DNA of 64,000 nt from JAGXLC01 sp964461045 (lineage in GTDB: Bacteria; Bacteroidota; Bacteroidia; Bacteroidales; UBA12077), in the NCBI GenBank assembly GCA_964461045.1, contig CAYWSJ010000002.1, forward strand, positions 25,864 to 89,863. Direction: 5' to 3'. Shown in pieces: positions 43,743 to 52,156 of this stretch. The notes below the pieces were generated by a model, which was not told the origin of the DNA, did no database searches, and was given only the letters and a program-made list of their open reading frames with translations. Every line of letters begins with the position of its first letter. The stretch's first letter is position 1. A program made the translations under genes and the position numbers.

Positions 43743-45521
43743 ATGAAAAAGCCTACAAGACTCGGACGCATATTAATTTGGAGAAGAAAAAACATCAGTG
43801 ACAAACAATTTATTATGATCCTGAGTGTTTTGGTAGGCATTACCTCCGGGTTTGCTGCTGTAATAATTAAAAATGCAGTACATGTTATAAAAGACTTGCT
43901 TACCAGCGGCTTTGTTCAGGACTATCAGAATTATTTTTATGTCATTTTACCATCCATTGGAATTCTACTGGCGGTACTGTTTATGAAGTATATACTTAAA
44001 CGTCCTGTTGGACATGGAATTCCGCTCACACTGCAGGCCATTTCAAAGAATGAAGGTCGGGTAAAAAGACATAATATGTTTTCTTCTGTTGTTACCAGTG
44101 CCCTGACTGTTGGTTTTGGAGGGTCAGTAGGTTTGGAGGGCCCAACAGTTGCTACCGGCGCTGCCTGGGGTTCAAATATTGGGCAGTTTTTCCGCTTAAA
44201 TTACAGGCAGATTTTATTGCTTCTATCTTGTGCAAGTGCAGGTGCAATGTCTGCCATTTTTAAGGCACCAATTGCGGGAATTGTTTTTGTACTTGAAGTG
44301 ATTATGCTGGATTTAACAATGTCAGCCTTGATTCCTCTGCTGCTGGCATCTTTATCAGGCGCTTTGGTCTCTTATCTTTTTCTTGGAATGGATGTGCTAT
44401 ATCCTGCAAAAATAGCTGAATATGGAGGGGTACTTAATGATGTGCCATTCTTTATTTTACTGGGTATCTTTACCGGACTGGTTTCTGTATATTTTACCAG
44501 AATGTACAAAACAATAGAACATTTCTTCGATGGTTTTAAAAATTCATATATCAAATGGGTGATTGGTGGTGTAGCTCTGGGACTAATTGTATTTCTTTTT
44601 CCATCTTTATATGGTGAGGGTTATGATGCAATCAACTCCTCATTACAAGGTAATTTTGATTACCTCTTTGATAAGAGTTTCTTTTTCGGGCTTAAAGAGA
44701 ATTTTCTGTTTGTAATTCTGTTTCTTGCCCTGGTTATATTTCTTAAAGTTGTTGCTGCTTCAATTACTTTCGGAAGTGGTGGAGTAGGAGGCATTTTTGC
44801 ACCAACTCTTTTCATGGGTGTAAACAGTGGATTGTTATTTGCTAAGATATTTCATTATTTGGGATTTAAGAATTTAGATGAAAATCATTTTGCTTTGGCA
44901 GGAATGGGTGGATTAATTGCCGGGGTTTTACACGCTCCATTAACAGGAATGTTTTTAATTGCCGAAATTACAGGTGGCTACGCCTTGTTTTTCCCATTAA
45001 TGATTACAGCAACACTCTCTTTCGCCATTATTAAGGTTTTTGAAAAATACTCTGTATATACTTATCAGCTCGGCAGGAGAGGAGAGCTGTTTACTCATGA
45101 TAAGGATAAGGTAGTACTTTCTATCCTGAAAGTAAAAAGTTTAATAGAAACAAATTTTAAAACTATTCACGAGGGGGCCACTTTGGGCGATTTGGTTGAT
45201 GTTATTGCTAAATCTCAAAGAAATATTGTTCCGGTTATTGATAAAGAGCAAAATTTGAAAGGTATTGTTTTTATTAATGACATAAGGCATATTATGTTTG
45301 ACCGGGATAAATATGATAAAGTATTGGTTGATGAATTGATGTATATGCCAAGTCCTGTAGTTTCTCCGCAGGAATCAATGGAACAGGTAGCCCAGAAATT
45401 CCAGTCTACTAAACATTATAATCTGCCTGTTCTTGACAATGGCAAATACGTGGGGTTTGTCTCACGAGCGAATGTCTTTTCTGCTTACAGACGACTTTTA
45501 AGAGCATTTTCAGAAGATTGA
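43743..45521 (+). CDS. ClC-family chloride channel/transporter with CBS pair
   Basis: The 592-aa protein has the ClC membrane domain (about 20-440) and a C-terminal CBS pair (about 460-588). Signature loops are present: GHGIP (for GSGIP), GSVGLEGPT with the gating-glutamate position kept, and GSGGVGGIFAPTLFMG. Ten or more hydrophobic helices are visible. It probably moves chloride across the inner membrane, either as a channel or as a Cl-/H+ exchanger; the sequence alone does not settle which. The CBS domains may sense adenylates. Its annotated start follows a -7-like element by only 8 bp, so the true start could be a later Met. Confidence 0.93.
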   Translation: MKKPTRLGRILIWRRKNISDKQFIMILSVLVGITSGFAAVIIKNAVHVIKDLLTSGFVQDYQNYFYVILPSIGILLAVLFMKYILKRPVGHGIPLTLQAISKNEGRVKRHNMFSSVVTSALTVGFGGSVGLEGPTVATGAAWGSNIGQFFRLNYRQILLLLSCASAGAMSAIFKAPIAGIVFVLEVIMLDLTMSALIPLLLASLSGALVSYLFLGMDVLYPAKIAEYGGVLNDVPFFILLGIFTGLVSVYFTRMYKTIEHFFDGFKNSYIKWVIGGVALGLIVFLFPSLYGEGYDAINSSLQGNFDYLFDKSFFFGLKENFLFVILFLALVIFLKVVAASITFGSGGVGGIFAPTLFMGVNSGLLFAKIFHYLGFKNLDENHFALAGMGGLIAGVLHAPLTGMFLIAEITGGYALFFPLMITATLSFAIIKVFEKYSVYTYQLGRRGELFTHDKDKVVLSILKVKSLIETNFKTIHEGATLGDLVDVIAKSQRNIVPVIDKEQNLKGIVFINDIRHIMFDRDKYDKVLVDELMYMPSPVVSPQESMEQVAQKFQSTKHYNLPVLDNGKYVGFVSRANVFSAYRRLLRAFSED

Positions 45522-45677
45522 TTTTCCAAGCCATACGATACAAAATGTTATTTATAACCACCATCGGAGTTCTAACAGATGATTATAAATGACTTTCTGC
45601 TATAGTATCTTTTTCCATTGAAAAATAATTATTTTATGTATGGCCAAGGGGGTAGCGGAATGTATACAGGTAAAATA

Positions 45678-45718
45678 CCCCGCCTCTTTATAGGCTCCGG
45701 CGGGGCGTTATGTTTTTT
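45678..45718 (+). terminator. Intrinsic terminator after the ClC gene
   Basis: CCCCGCC (45678-45684) and GGCGGGG (45699-45705) form a GC-rich 7-bp stem, followed by a T-run at 45713-45718. It sits between the ClC gene and the convergent macrodomain gene, with the T-run on the plus strand. Confidence 0.8.
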
Positions 45719-45719
45719 C

Positions 45720-46223
45720 TTACTCCAGTTCGTTTTTGTAAATCACATAATTTTCATTGTCAAAGCATACAAAATAGACTTTTTGAATGGTGTTGTCTTT
45801 TTCAAGGAAATCTGAAACTGTAGCAATGGCAATTTTGGCGGCACTTTGCTTTGGGAAACCGTATACTCCTGTGCTGATATTTGGAAATGCGATTGTTTGT
45901 ATTCCGTGATTCACAGCAAGATCCAGGCTGTTTTTGTAGCAGTTGGCTAAAAGTTGAGTTTCTTTTTGGTTACCGCCTTGCCATACCGGACCGACAGTAT
46001 GAATTACGTACTTGGCAGGCAGGTCATATCCTTTGGTGATTTTTGCCTGACCTGTATTACAACCATTTAGTGTTTTACATTCTTCCAAAAGTTCAGGCCC
46101 GGCAGCACGATGAATGGCTCCATCCACTCCGCCGCCACCCAACAGACTCTTGTTTGCAGCGTTAACTATTCCATCAACCTTTAGGGTTGTGATATCTCCT
46201 TGAATGAGTTCTATTTTGTCCAT
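45720..46223 (-). CDS. Macrodomain protein (ADP-ribose/O-acetyl-ADP-ribose hydrolase type)
   Basis: The 167-aa protein is a stand-alone macrodomain of the YmdB/MacroD type. It has QGDIT, IVNAANKSLLGGGGVDGAIHRAAG, the phosphate-binding TGQA-x-ITKGYDLPA, and NISTGVYGFP. Members bind ADP-ribose and deacylate O-acetyl-ADP-ribose or remove mono-ADP-ribose from proteins or nucleic acids. It lies 55 bp beyond the pheT stop on the same strand. No partner such as a sirtuin or ADP-ribosyltransferase is visible in the window. Confidence 0.94.
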   Translation of the reverse strand: MDKIELIQGDITTLKVDGIVNAANKSLLGGGGVDGAIHRAAGPELLEECKTLNGCNTGQAKITKGYDLPAKYVIHTVGPVWQGGNQKETQLLANCYKNSLDLAVNHGIQTIAFPNISTGVYGFPKQSAAKIAIATVSDFLEKDNTIQKVYFVCFDNENYVIYKNELE

Positions 46224-46278
46224 AGCCAGAATTTTATTTGGATTGTCTGTACAACTTTATTTATTGAAAGATAAACAA

Positions 46279-48732
46279 TTATCTTATTTCAGCACCAATT
46301 TTTTCTTTAAAAGTTTTCATCAATTTATCCATAATTTTATCTATCTGCTTATCTTTCAGAGTTTGCTTTTCGTCTTGCAGCAGAAAACTTACTGCATAGG
46401 ATTTCTTTCCCTCCTCGATTTTATCACCCTGGTAAATGTCGAACAGGGAAACATCTTTCAGGAATTTCTTTTCTGCCTGGTATGCAAGTTCATATATTTC
46501 CTGGAATTTAATGTTTTCATCAATTAGCAAGGCAAGATCCCGTCGTACTTCGGGAAATTTTGAAACAGGCTGATACTGTACCTTATGTTTTGCTGATAGC
46601 TGAATCAGCTTATCCCAGTTTAATTCTGCATAGAAGACCTCATTGTCTATATCAAATTTGTCAAGTAATTTTTGATTTAGAACACCCATTTCACCAAGAT
46701 AGTGTTTCTTTTGTCTCAGAATTAATCCCTGGTTAAATAATTCGTTTTCAAATTCTTCAATTTTTATTTTTTTTCTGTCATATCCCAGCTTATCAAGTAT
46801 TATTTCCACATAAGCTTTCAGATGGTAAAAAGTTACCTTTTCCTGTTTTTGTGTCCAGTTTTCCGGGTGTTCATTACCTGTCATGAAAAGTGCCAGGTGC
46901 GTTTTTTCTTCATAGGGTTGCAGCGGATCGTCACTCTTTTCGTCTAAAGCTTTCCTTGCATAGCAATTACCCACCTCATATAATTTAAGATCGGGTCTCT
47001 GGTGATTAATATTATAAGAAATCGCTTCTAATCCACCAAATATAAGTGACTGGCGCATGCTGTTTAAATCACTGCTGAGAGGGTTGTGCAAATAAACGAG
47101 GTTTTTCTCAGGGTAGGTTTCAAGATTATCGTAATAGCTTGATTTTGTCAGAGAATTCGACATGATTTCCCTGAAACCATTGGCTGATAGTAAGTTTGAT
47201 ATGATCTCGTTGTATTTATCTTTATCAATTTCTTCTGAATGTACAATGCTGGAAACCAGTTTGTCGCTGATTTCTATATTGTTGTAGCCATAAATTCTCA
47301 AAATTTCTTCAATTACATCTATCTCGCGTGTTACATCTGCACGATATGTTGGAACTTCCACCCTGATTCCATCTTTTGAATGATTCAGAATTTTTATATC
47401 CAGCGATTCAAGAATATCTGTGATTTTTTGCTTATCAATGTCATTCCCTGCTATTTTGTGTATGTAGCTGAAAGACAAGTCAATTATCGAAGGTTCTATT
47501 GGATTTGGATATTCATCAATAATTTCTGAGGAGATTGTTCCTCCGGCAATTTCTTTAATTAGTAAGGCGGCTCTTTTAAGTGCATAAATTGTGTTGTTCG
47601 GATCAGCCCCTCTTTCGAAACGGTAAGAAGCATCTGTATTCATTCCGTGACGTTTAGCAGTTTTTCTGATAGATTTAGGGTTGAAGTAGGCACTTTCAAT
47701 AAACAAATTACGGGTTTCTTCCGTTACCCCTGATTTAATTCCTCCATAAACGCCGGCAATACACATGGGTTCTTCGGTATTACAAATCATAAGATCTTCT
47801 GAAGATAGTTTTATTTCTTCATTATCAAGCGTAACAAATGGATGTCCTTCATTCAGGTTTTTAATAATTACCTGGTCGCCTTTAATTTTATCGGCATCAA
47901 AGAAATGAAGGGGATGCCCCGTTTCATGAAGTACAAAATTGGAAATATCCACCAGGTTATTAATCGGACTGAGACCAATTGCCTTTAGTCTTTCCTGAAG
48001 CCATTCCGGTGAAGGACCGGTTTGAACATTGGTTATTGTTATCCCGCAATACCTTGGACAAGCTTTTTCATTTTCAATTTTTATTTGAATCTCCTTGTCA
48101 TTGTTATCTGTTTTGAATGAATCCACCGAAGGAATTTTTAATTCACTTCCGGATTTTTGCTTTAGCACAGCTACAAGGTCTCTTGCAGTTCCAATATGTG
48201 AAGCTCCATCGATACGATTTGGCGTTAGGTCTATTTCCAGCACATAATCCTCCTCAATATTGAAATAATTTTTCAATTTTTCTCCAACAGGTGCATTGTC
48301 ATCCAATACCATGATTCCTTCATGTGAATCACCCATACCTATTTCATCTTCTGCACAGATCATTCCTTCTGAGACTTCTCCCCGTATTTTAGTTTTTTTT
48401 ATTTTGAAACCCTCTTCATTTGGATAAAGCGTTGTTCCAACAGGTGCAACAACAACTTTTTGTCCTTTGGCAACATTTGGTGCCCCGCAAACTATGGGAA
48501 GATCTTCGCCTGAACCAGTACTAACTGTTGTTACACTTAATTTGTCTGCGTTTGGATGCTTCTCACAACTGGTTACTTCACCAATAACCAGTCCTTCCAG
48601 TCCTCCTCTTACAGATTCATAACGATCGATGCCTTCAACTTCCAGCCCCGTATCTGTTAATATTTCTGCAATTTCTTCAGGTGTAAGATCAGTATCTACG
48701 TAATTTTTGAGCCACTTATACGATATTTTCAT
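46279..48732 (-). CDS. pheT: Phenylalanyl-tRNA synthetase beta subunit
   Basis: The protein has 817 aa, the bacterial PheT length. Domains in order are a short B1 start (MKISYKWLKNYVD), an OB-fold tRNA-binding domain (about 40-150, GEVTSCEKHPNADKLSV), B3/B4 (about 210-390, containing FDADKIKGD and RFERGADPN), B5 (about 405-475), the catalytic-like core, and a C-terminal FDX-ACB anticodon-binding domain (about 720-817). It pairs with PheS to charge tRNA-Phe and edits Tyr-tRNA-Phe; pheS is not in the window. The upstream spacer has CAAAAATA at 48772-48779, a possible reversed -7 element. Confidence 0.97.
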   Translation of the reverse strand: MKISYKWLKNYVDTDLTPEEIAEILTDTGLEVEGIDRYESVRGGLEGLVIGEVTSCEKHPNADKLSVTTVSTGSGEDLPIVCGAPNVAKGQKVVVAPVGTTLYPNEEGFKIKKTKIRGEVSEGMICAEDEIGMGDSHEGIMVLDDNAPVGEKLKNYFNIEEDYVLEIDLTPNRIDGASHIGTARDLVAVLKQKSGSELKIPSVDSFKTDNNDKEIQIKIENEKACPRYCGITITNVQTGPSPEWLQERLKAIGLSPINNLVDISNFVLHETGHPLHFFDADKIKGDQVIIKNLNEGHPFVTLDNEEIKLSSEDLMICNTEEPMCIAGVYGGIKSGVTEETRNLFIESAYFNPKSIRKTAKRHGMNTDASYRFERGADPNNTIYALKRAALLIKEIAGGTISSEIIDEYPNPIEPSIIDLSFSYIHKIAGNDIDKQKITDILESLDIKILNHSKDGIRVEVPTYRADVTREIDVIEEILRIYGYNNIEISDKLVSSIVHSEEIDKDKYNEIISNLLSANGFREIMSNSLTKSSYYDNLETYPEKNLVYLHNPLSSDLNSMRQSLIFGGLEAISYNINHQRPDLKLYEVGNCYARKALDEKSDDPLQPYEEKTHLALFMTGNEHPENWTQKQEKVTFYHLKAYVEIILDKLGYDRKKIKIEEFENELFNQGLILRQKKHYLGEMGVLNQKLLDKFDIDNEVFYAELNWDKLIQLSAKHKVQYQPVSKFPEVRRDLALLIDENIKFQEIYELAYQAEKKFLKDVSLFDIYQGDKIEEGKKSYAVSFLLQDEKQTLKDKQIDKIMDKLMKTFKEKIGAEIR

Positions 48733-48953
48733 GTAATTTTATTTTATCAATGGATAACTTTAAACGGGAAACAAAAATATAAATAATGAACGAAATATCC
48801 ATGTTTCCAAGTCTCAATTAAATTTTTCCTGATTAATTGTGGGATTTGACCACTAAATAATATTCTGGTTTCTTCTTTTGAACAAATAAACTGGTCTCCC
48901 GGTTAACTAATAAATAAATCCTATATAATCATGGATAATTAGGTACATTTCAG

Positions 48954-48961
48954 TATCTTTG
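48954..48961 (+). promoter_or_regulatory. Candidate -7 promoter element for surE
   Basis: TATCTTTG matches TAnnTTTG exactly and lies 20 bp before the TTG start of surE. No good -33 TTTG is present 19-21 bp upstream, so this is only a partial promoter match. Confidence 0.4.
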
Positions 48962-48981
48962 CATACTAAAATCAGATAAAT

Positions 48982-49758
48982 TTGGAAAACAGAAGGCCTT
49001 TAATTTTAGTAACAAACGACGATGGCGTAGACGCTAAAGGTATTAAATCTTTAGTTGAAATGGTGGAACCGTATGGTGATGTTGTGACCGTTGCCCCTCT
49101 GCACGTGCACTCAGGGATGTCGCATGCCATTACTGTAAATCTGCCGCTGCGTTATACATCAATTAGAGAAGACGGCAATGTAAAAGTATATGGATGTACA
49201 GGTACACCAGTTGATTCAGTAAAGCTTGCCCTAAGCCAGATTTTGCCTCGTGAGCCTGACTTATTGGTTTCAGGAATTAATCATGGCTCCAATGCATCAG
49301 TAAGCATTGTGTATTCAGGAACTATGGCAGCTGTAATTGAAGGATGCATCAATGGCATTCCCTCAATCGGTTTTTCATTGCTGGATTTTCGTCCCGATGC
49401 CGATTTTTCCGCTTCTGTTAAATTTGGAAGAAAAATAGTTGAACACACGCTAAAAAATAACTTACCCGACCGGACCTGCTTAAATGTCAATATTCCGGCC
49501 GTTACACCTGATAAAATCAAAGGAATTAAAGTCTGCAGACAGGCAAAAGGTGTATGGAAGGAAGAGTTTGATAAACGGCAGGACCCGAGGCAAGGAGAAT
49601 ACTTCTGGCTTACAGGCTATTATGAAGATCATGAGAATGGTGCTGAAGATACTGATGAATGGGCATTGCGTAATAATTATATCTCAGTCGTGCCTGTTCA
49701 CGTTGATCTGACAAACTATAAAGCACTCGATATTCTCAAGGGTTTGAATTATGAATAA
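48982..49758 (+). CDS. surE: 5'/3'-nucleotidase SurE
   Basis: The 258-aa protein begins with ILVTNDDGVDAKG (metal ligands D13/D14) and carries PLHVHSGMSHAIT, SGINHGSNAS (Asn ligand) and YSGTMAAVIEG. These are the SurE survival-protein signatures. It dephosphorylates nucleoside monophosphates and can act on short polyphosphate. The start is TTG: there is no ATG that keeps the first strand. It overlaps the next small membrane gene by 8 bp, and lpxB follows 2 bp after that, so the three form an operon. Confidence 0.95.
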   Translation: MENRRPLILVTNDDGVDAKGIKSLVEMVEPYGDVVTVAPLHVHSGMSHAITVNLPLRYTSIREDGNVKVYGCTGTPVDSVKLALSQILPREPDLLVSGINHGSNASVSIVYSGTMAAVIEGCINGIPSIGFSLLDFRPDADFSASVKFGRKIVEHTLKNNLPDRTCLNVNIPAVTPDKIKGIKVCRQAKGVWKEEFDKRQDPRQGEYFWLTGYYEDHENGAEDTDEWALRNNYISVVPVHVDLTNYKALDILKGLNYE

Positions 49759-50047
49759 AAAAGGAAATTCACTCTGGCTTGGATTTGCTTTGGGTTTATT
49801 GGCTCCGGTACTTTTTATTCTCATTTTTTATGGTATTAAATTTTCAGATCAGTATTCGTTTTCTGTTTTTCTGGATAAACTATTTGAGTTGAATATCGCC
49901 TCTAAATACTTGAGCATATGTGTTTACCCTAACTTGTTGCTTTTCTTTATTTTTATCTGGAAGAATCGTTTATACTCAGCAAGAGGGGTATTATTTGCTA
50001 CTATCATACTGGCGATATTGGTATTCATTCTTAAATTATCAGGATAA
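49751..50047 (+). CDS. Small three-helix membrane protein between surE and lpxB
   Basis: The 98-aa protein is not recognised. It has three hydrophobic stretches (about 8-28, 55-69 and 78-96) joined by a charged middle (DKLFELNIASKY). Overlapping surE by 8 bp and lying 2 bp before lpxB, it is translationally coupled to both. Coupling suggests it is a real gene whose product acts with envelope or nucleotide metabolism, but no motif supports a specific role. Confidence 0.7.
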   Translation: MNKKGNSLWLGFALGLLAPVLFILIFYGIKFSDQYSFSVFLDKLFELNIASKYLSICVYPNLLLFFIFIWKNRLYSARGVLFATIILAILVFILKLSG

Positions 50048-50049
50048 TT

Positions 50050-51168
50050 ATGCGGTATTACTTAATTGCAGGAGAGGCATCTGGTGATTTACATGGTTCT
50101 AATTTACTTAAGGGGCTGAGAAAAACCGATAAAGAGGCAGATTTCAGATACTGGGGAGGAGATTTGATGAAGCAACATGGAGGAACCCTTGTAAAACACT
50201 ATCGCGAACATAATATAATGGGTTTTATAGAAGTTCTGCAGAATCTTAAAACTATTAAAAAGAATTTTAGATATTGTAAACAGGATATTCTTCAATACAA
50301 ACCCGATGTGTTGATTTTAATTGATTATCCCGGTTTTAATCTCCGTATGGCAGAGTTTGCTCATAAAAACGGAATTAAAGTATATTACTATATTTCACCT
50401 AAAATCTGGGCCTGGAAAGAATCCCGCATAAAAAAAATAAAATCTTATGTAGATAAAATGTTTATCATTTTTCCTTTTGAAAAAGATTTTTATAAAAAAC
50501 ATAATTATCAGGCTGAATTTCACGGAAATCCTCTTATTGATGCTGTTGAAGATTATAAAGAAAAGGCTTTGCCTTTTAATGAATTTATCAAACAAAATAA
50601 TTTAGATTCCAGACCAGTTATTGCCTTGCTACCGGGAAGCCGCAAACAGGAAATTGACCGGAATCTGAATGTTATGTTTAAAATAGTAAATGAATTTTCC
50701 GATTATCAGTTCGTTATTGCAGGAGCCCGTTCCATTGACCCCGATTATTACAGGAGATTTATAAGTCCTGAAAATGTTCATTTTGTGTATGACAATACCT
50801 ACAACCTTCTAAATCACTCACATGCGGCTATTGTCACCTCGGGGACTGCCACCCTTGAAACAGCTCTTTTTAATGTACCCCAGATTGTTTGCTACAGGGC
50901 AAATCCGGTTTCCTATCACATAGCAAAATGGTTTGTGAAAATACCTTACATCTCGCTGGTAAATTTAAACCTTCAAAAGGAAGCTGTTAAAGAATATATT
51001 CAAAAAGAAATGAGTGCTTCCAATTTGAAAGAAGAGCTTGATCGTATTCTCGGGGACGAGAAATACAGGAGTAATATGCTCTCTATGTACAATGAATTGC
51101 ACCATGTTTTAGGAGGCAAAGGAGCCTCGGAGCGGTTTGCAAAAGCTATTTACACGAGCCTGAAGTAG
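50050..51168 (+). CDS. lpxB: Lipid-A-disaccharide synthase
   Basis: The 372-aa glycosyltransferase has the LpxB hallmarks AGEASGDLHGSNLL near its start, YWGGDLMKQHGG, IDYPGFNLRMAEFAH, YYISPKIWAWKESRIKKI, LLPGSRKQEI and VTSGTATLETALF. It condenses UDP-2,3-diacylglucosamine with lipid X to form the lipid A disaccharide on the inner membrane face. With LptD at 2.5 kb, this confirms an LPS-making cell. It is last in the surE operon. A weak GTAGC/GCTAC hairpin overlaps its stop codon but lacks a T-tract. Confidence 0.97.
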   Translation: MRYYLIAGEASGDLHGSNLLKGLRKTDKEADFRYWGGDLMKQHGGTLVKHYREHNIMGFIEVLQNLKTIKKNFRYCKQDILQYKPDVLILIDYPGFNLRMAEFAHKNGIKVYYYISPKIWAWKESRIKKIKSYVDKMFIIFPFEKDFYKKHNYQAEFHGNPLIDAVEDYKEKALPFNEFIKQNNLDSRPVIALLPGSRKQEIDRNLNVMFKIVNEFSDYQFVIAGARSIDPDYYRRFISPENVHFVYDNTYNLLNHSHAAIVTSGTATLETALFNVPQIVCYRANPVSYHIAKWFVKIPYISLVNLNLQKEAVKEYIQKEMSASNLKEELDRILGDEKYRSNMLSMYNELHHVLGGKGASERFAKAIYTSLK

Positions 51169-51390
51169 CATAAAAGCTACATTTAAATTGAATTAATATT
51201 AAAAGGAATATGGTGCTGAATGTAAATCTATTGTCTTGATAAAAAATAAATCTTTCTTTATAATTTATCCTTCATAATTATAGGGTTTTTATACCATCTT
51301 TAGTTTCACTTCGTTATTCAATAATTCTTGTAAATTGTTTTTTCTTTAAAACCATATTATAAATAATTATGTCTGATCAAACAAATCGTT

Positions 51391-51398
51391 TATTTTTG
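51391..51398 (+). promoter_or_regulatory. Candidate -7 promoter element for the gldFG operon
   Basis: TATTTTTG matches TAnnTTTG and is 20 bp before the gldF start codon. No convincing -33 TTTG is found upstream at the usual distance. Confidence 0.4.
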
Positions 51399-51418
51399 TA
51401 TATCTAAAATCAAAATAT

Positions 51419-52147
51419 ATGATTGCATTACTGAAAAAAGAGATTAACGAGTTTTTTAGTACGATAACAGGATACATTGTAATTATTGTCTTTCTGTTGG
51501 CTATAGGGTTATTTATGTGGGTATTTCCTGGCCAGAATAATGTTTTTGACAGTGGATATGCGACTTTAGACAGTTTGTTTACATTAGCGCCCTGGATTTT
51601 CTTGTTTCTTGTTCCCGCAGTTACAATGAGAATGATTTCAGATGAAAAAAAACAGGGCACAATGGAGCTGTTACTGACCCGCCCCATAACCGATCTTCAG
51701 ATTGTACTGGCTAAATACCTTGCTGCTGTTGTCCTTTTGATTATCTCGCTATTGCCAACCTTAATTTATTATTATAGCGTTTACCAATTGGGCAATCCTG
51801 TGGGTAATATTGACAGTGCAGGTACCATAGGGTCTTATATCGGACTCTTTTTCCTGGTAGCTATTTATGCTGCTATTGGAATTTTTACCTCATCTCTTAC
51901 CAGCAATCAGATCATTGCTTTTATTCTGGCTATGCTGCTTTCTTTTATATTTTTTATGGGCTTTGATTTTTTAAGTTCCATGTGGATTTTTAGCAGCATA
52001 GATACTACTGTTTCTGAATTAGGTATTAATGCACATTATAAATCAATGAGTCGTGGAGTTATTGATACTCGCGATATTGTGTATTTTCTGAGTGTAATAA
52101 TTCTTTTCGTCTTCTTAACCAAAACAATTGTTCAAAGTAGAAAATAG
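51419..52147 (+). CDS. gldF: Gliding-motility ABC transporter permease GldF
   Basis: The 242-aa protein is an ABC-2-type permease with about six helices. It shows GldF features: MIALLKKEINEFFSTITGYIV at the start, APWIFLFLVPAVTMRMISDEKKQGTMELLLTRPI, and SRGVIDTRDIVYFL near the end. GldF acts with GldG and the ATPase GldA in gliding Bacteroidota, and homologues also occur in nonmotile species. gldG begins 9 bp after its stop, and that SD-like site overlaps this stop codon. A gldA gene is not found in the window. Confidence 0.93.
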   Translation: MIALLKKEINEFFSTITGYIVIIVFLLAIGLFMWVFPGQNNVFDSGYATLDSLFTLAPWIFLFLVPAVTMRMISDEKKQGTMELLLTRPITDLQIVLAKYLAAVVLLIISLLPTLIYYYSVYQLGNPVGNIDSAGTIGSYIGLFFLVAIYAAIGIFTSSLTSNQIIAFILAMLLSFIFFMGFDFLSSMWIFSSIDTTVSELGINAHYKSMSRGVIDTRDIVYFLSVIILFVFLTKTIVQSRK

Positions 52148-52156
52148 GAGTCAGTC

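Noticed and set aside
45618..45815. 65-aa plus-strand ORF between the ClC and macrodomain genes
   Set aside because: It spans the GC-rich terminator and runs into the macrodomain gene on the other strand; no homologous look, and its composition is that of intergenic DNA.
51164..51180. Hairpin GTAGC/GCTAC after lpxB as a terminator
   Set aside because: The stem is only 5 bp and no T-run follows; it overlaps the stop codon.
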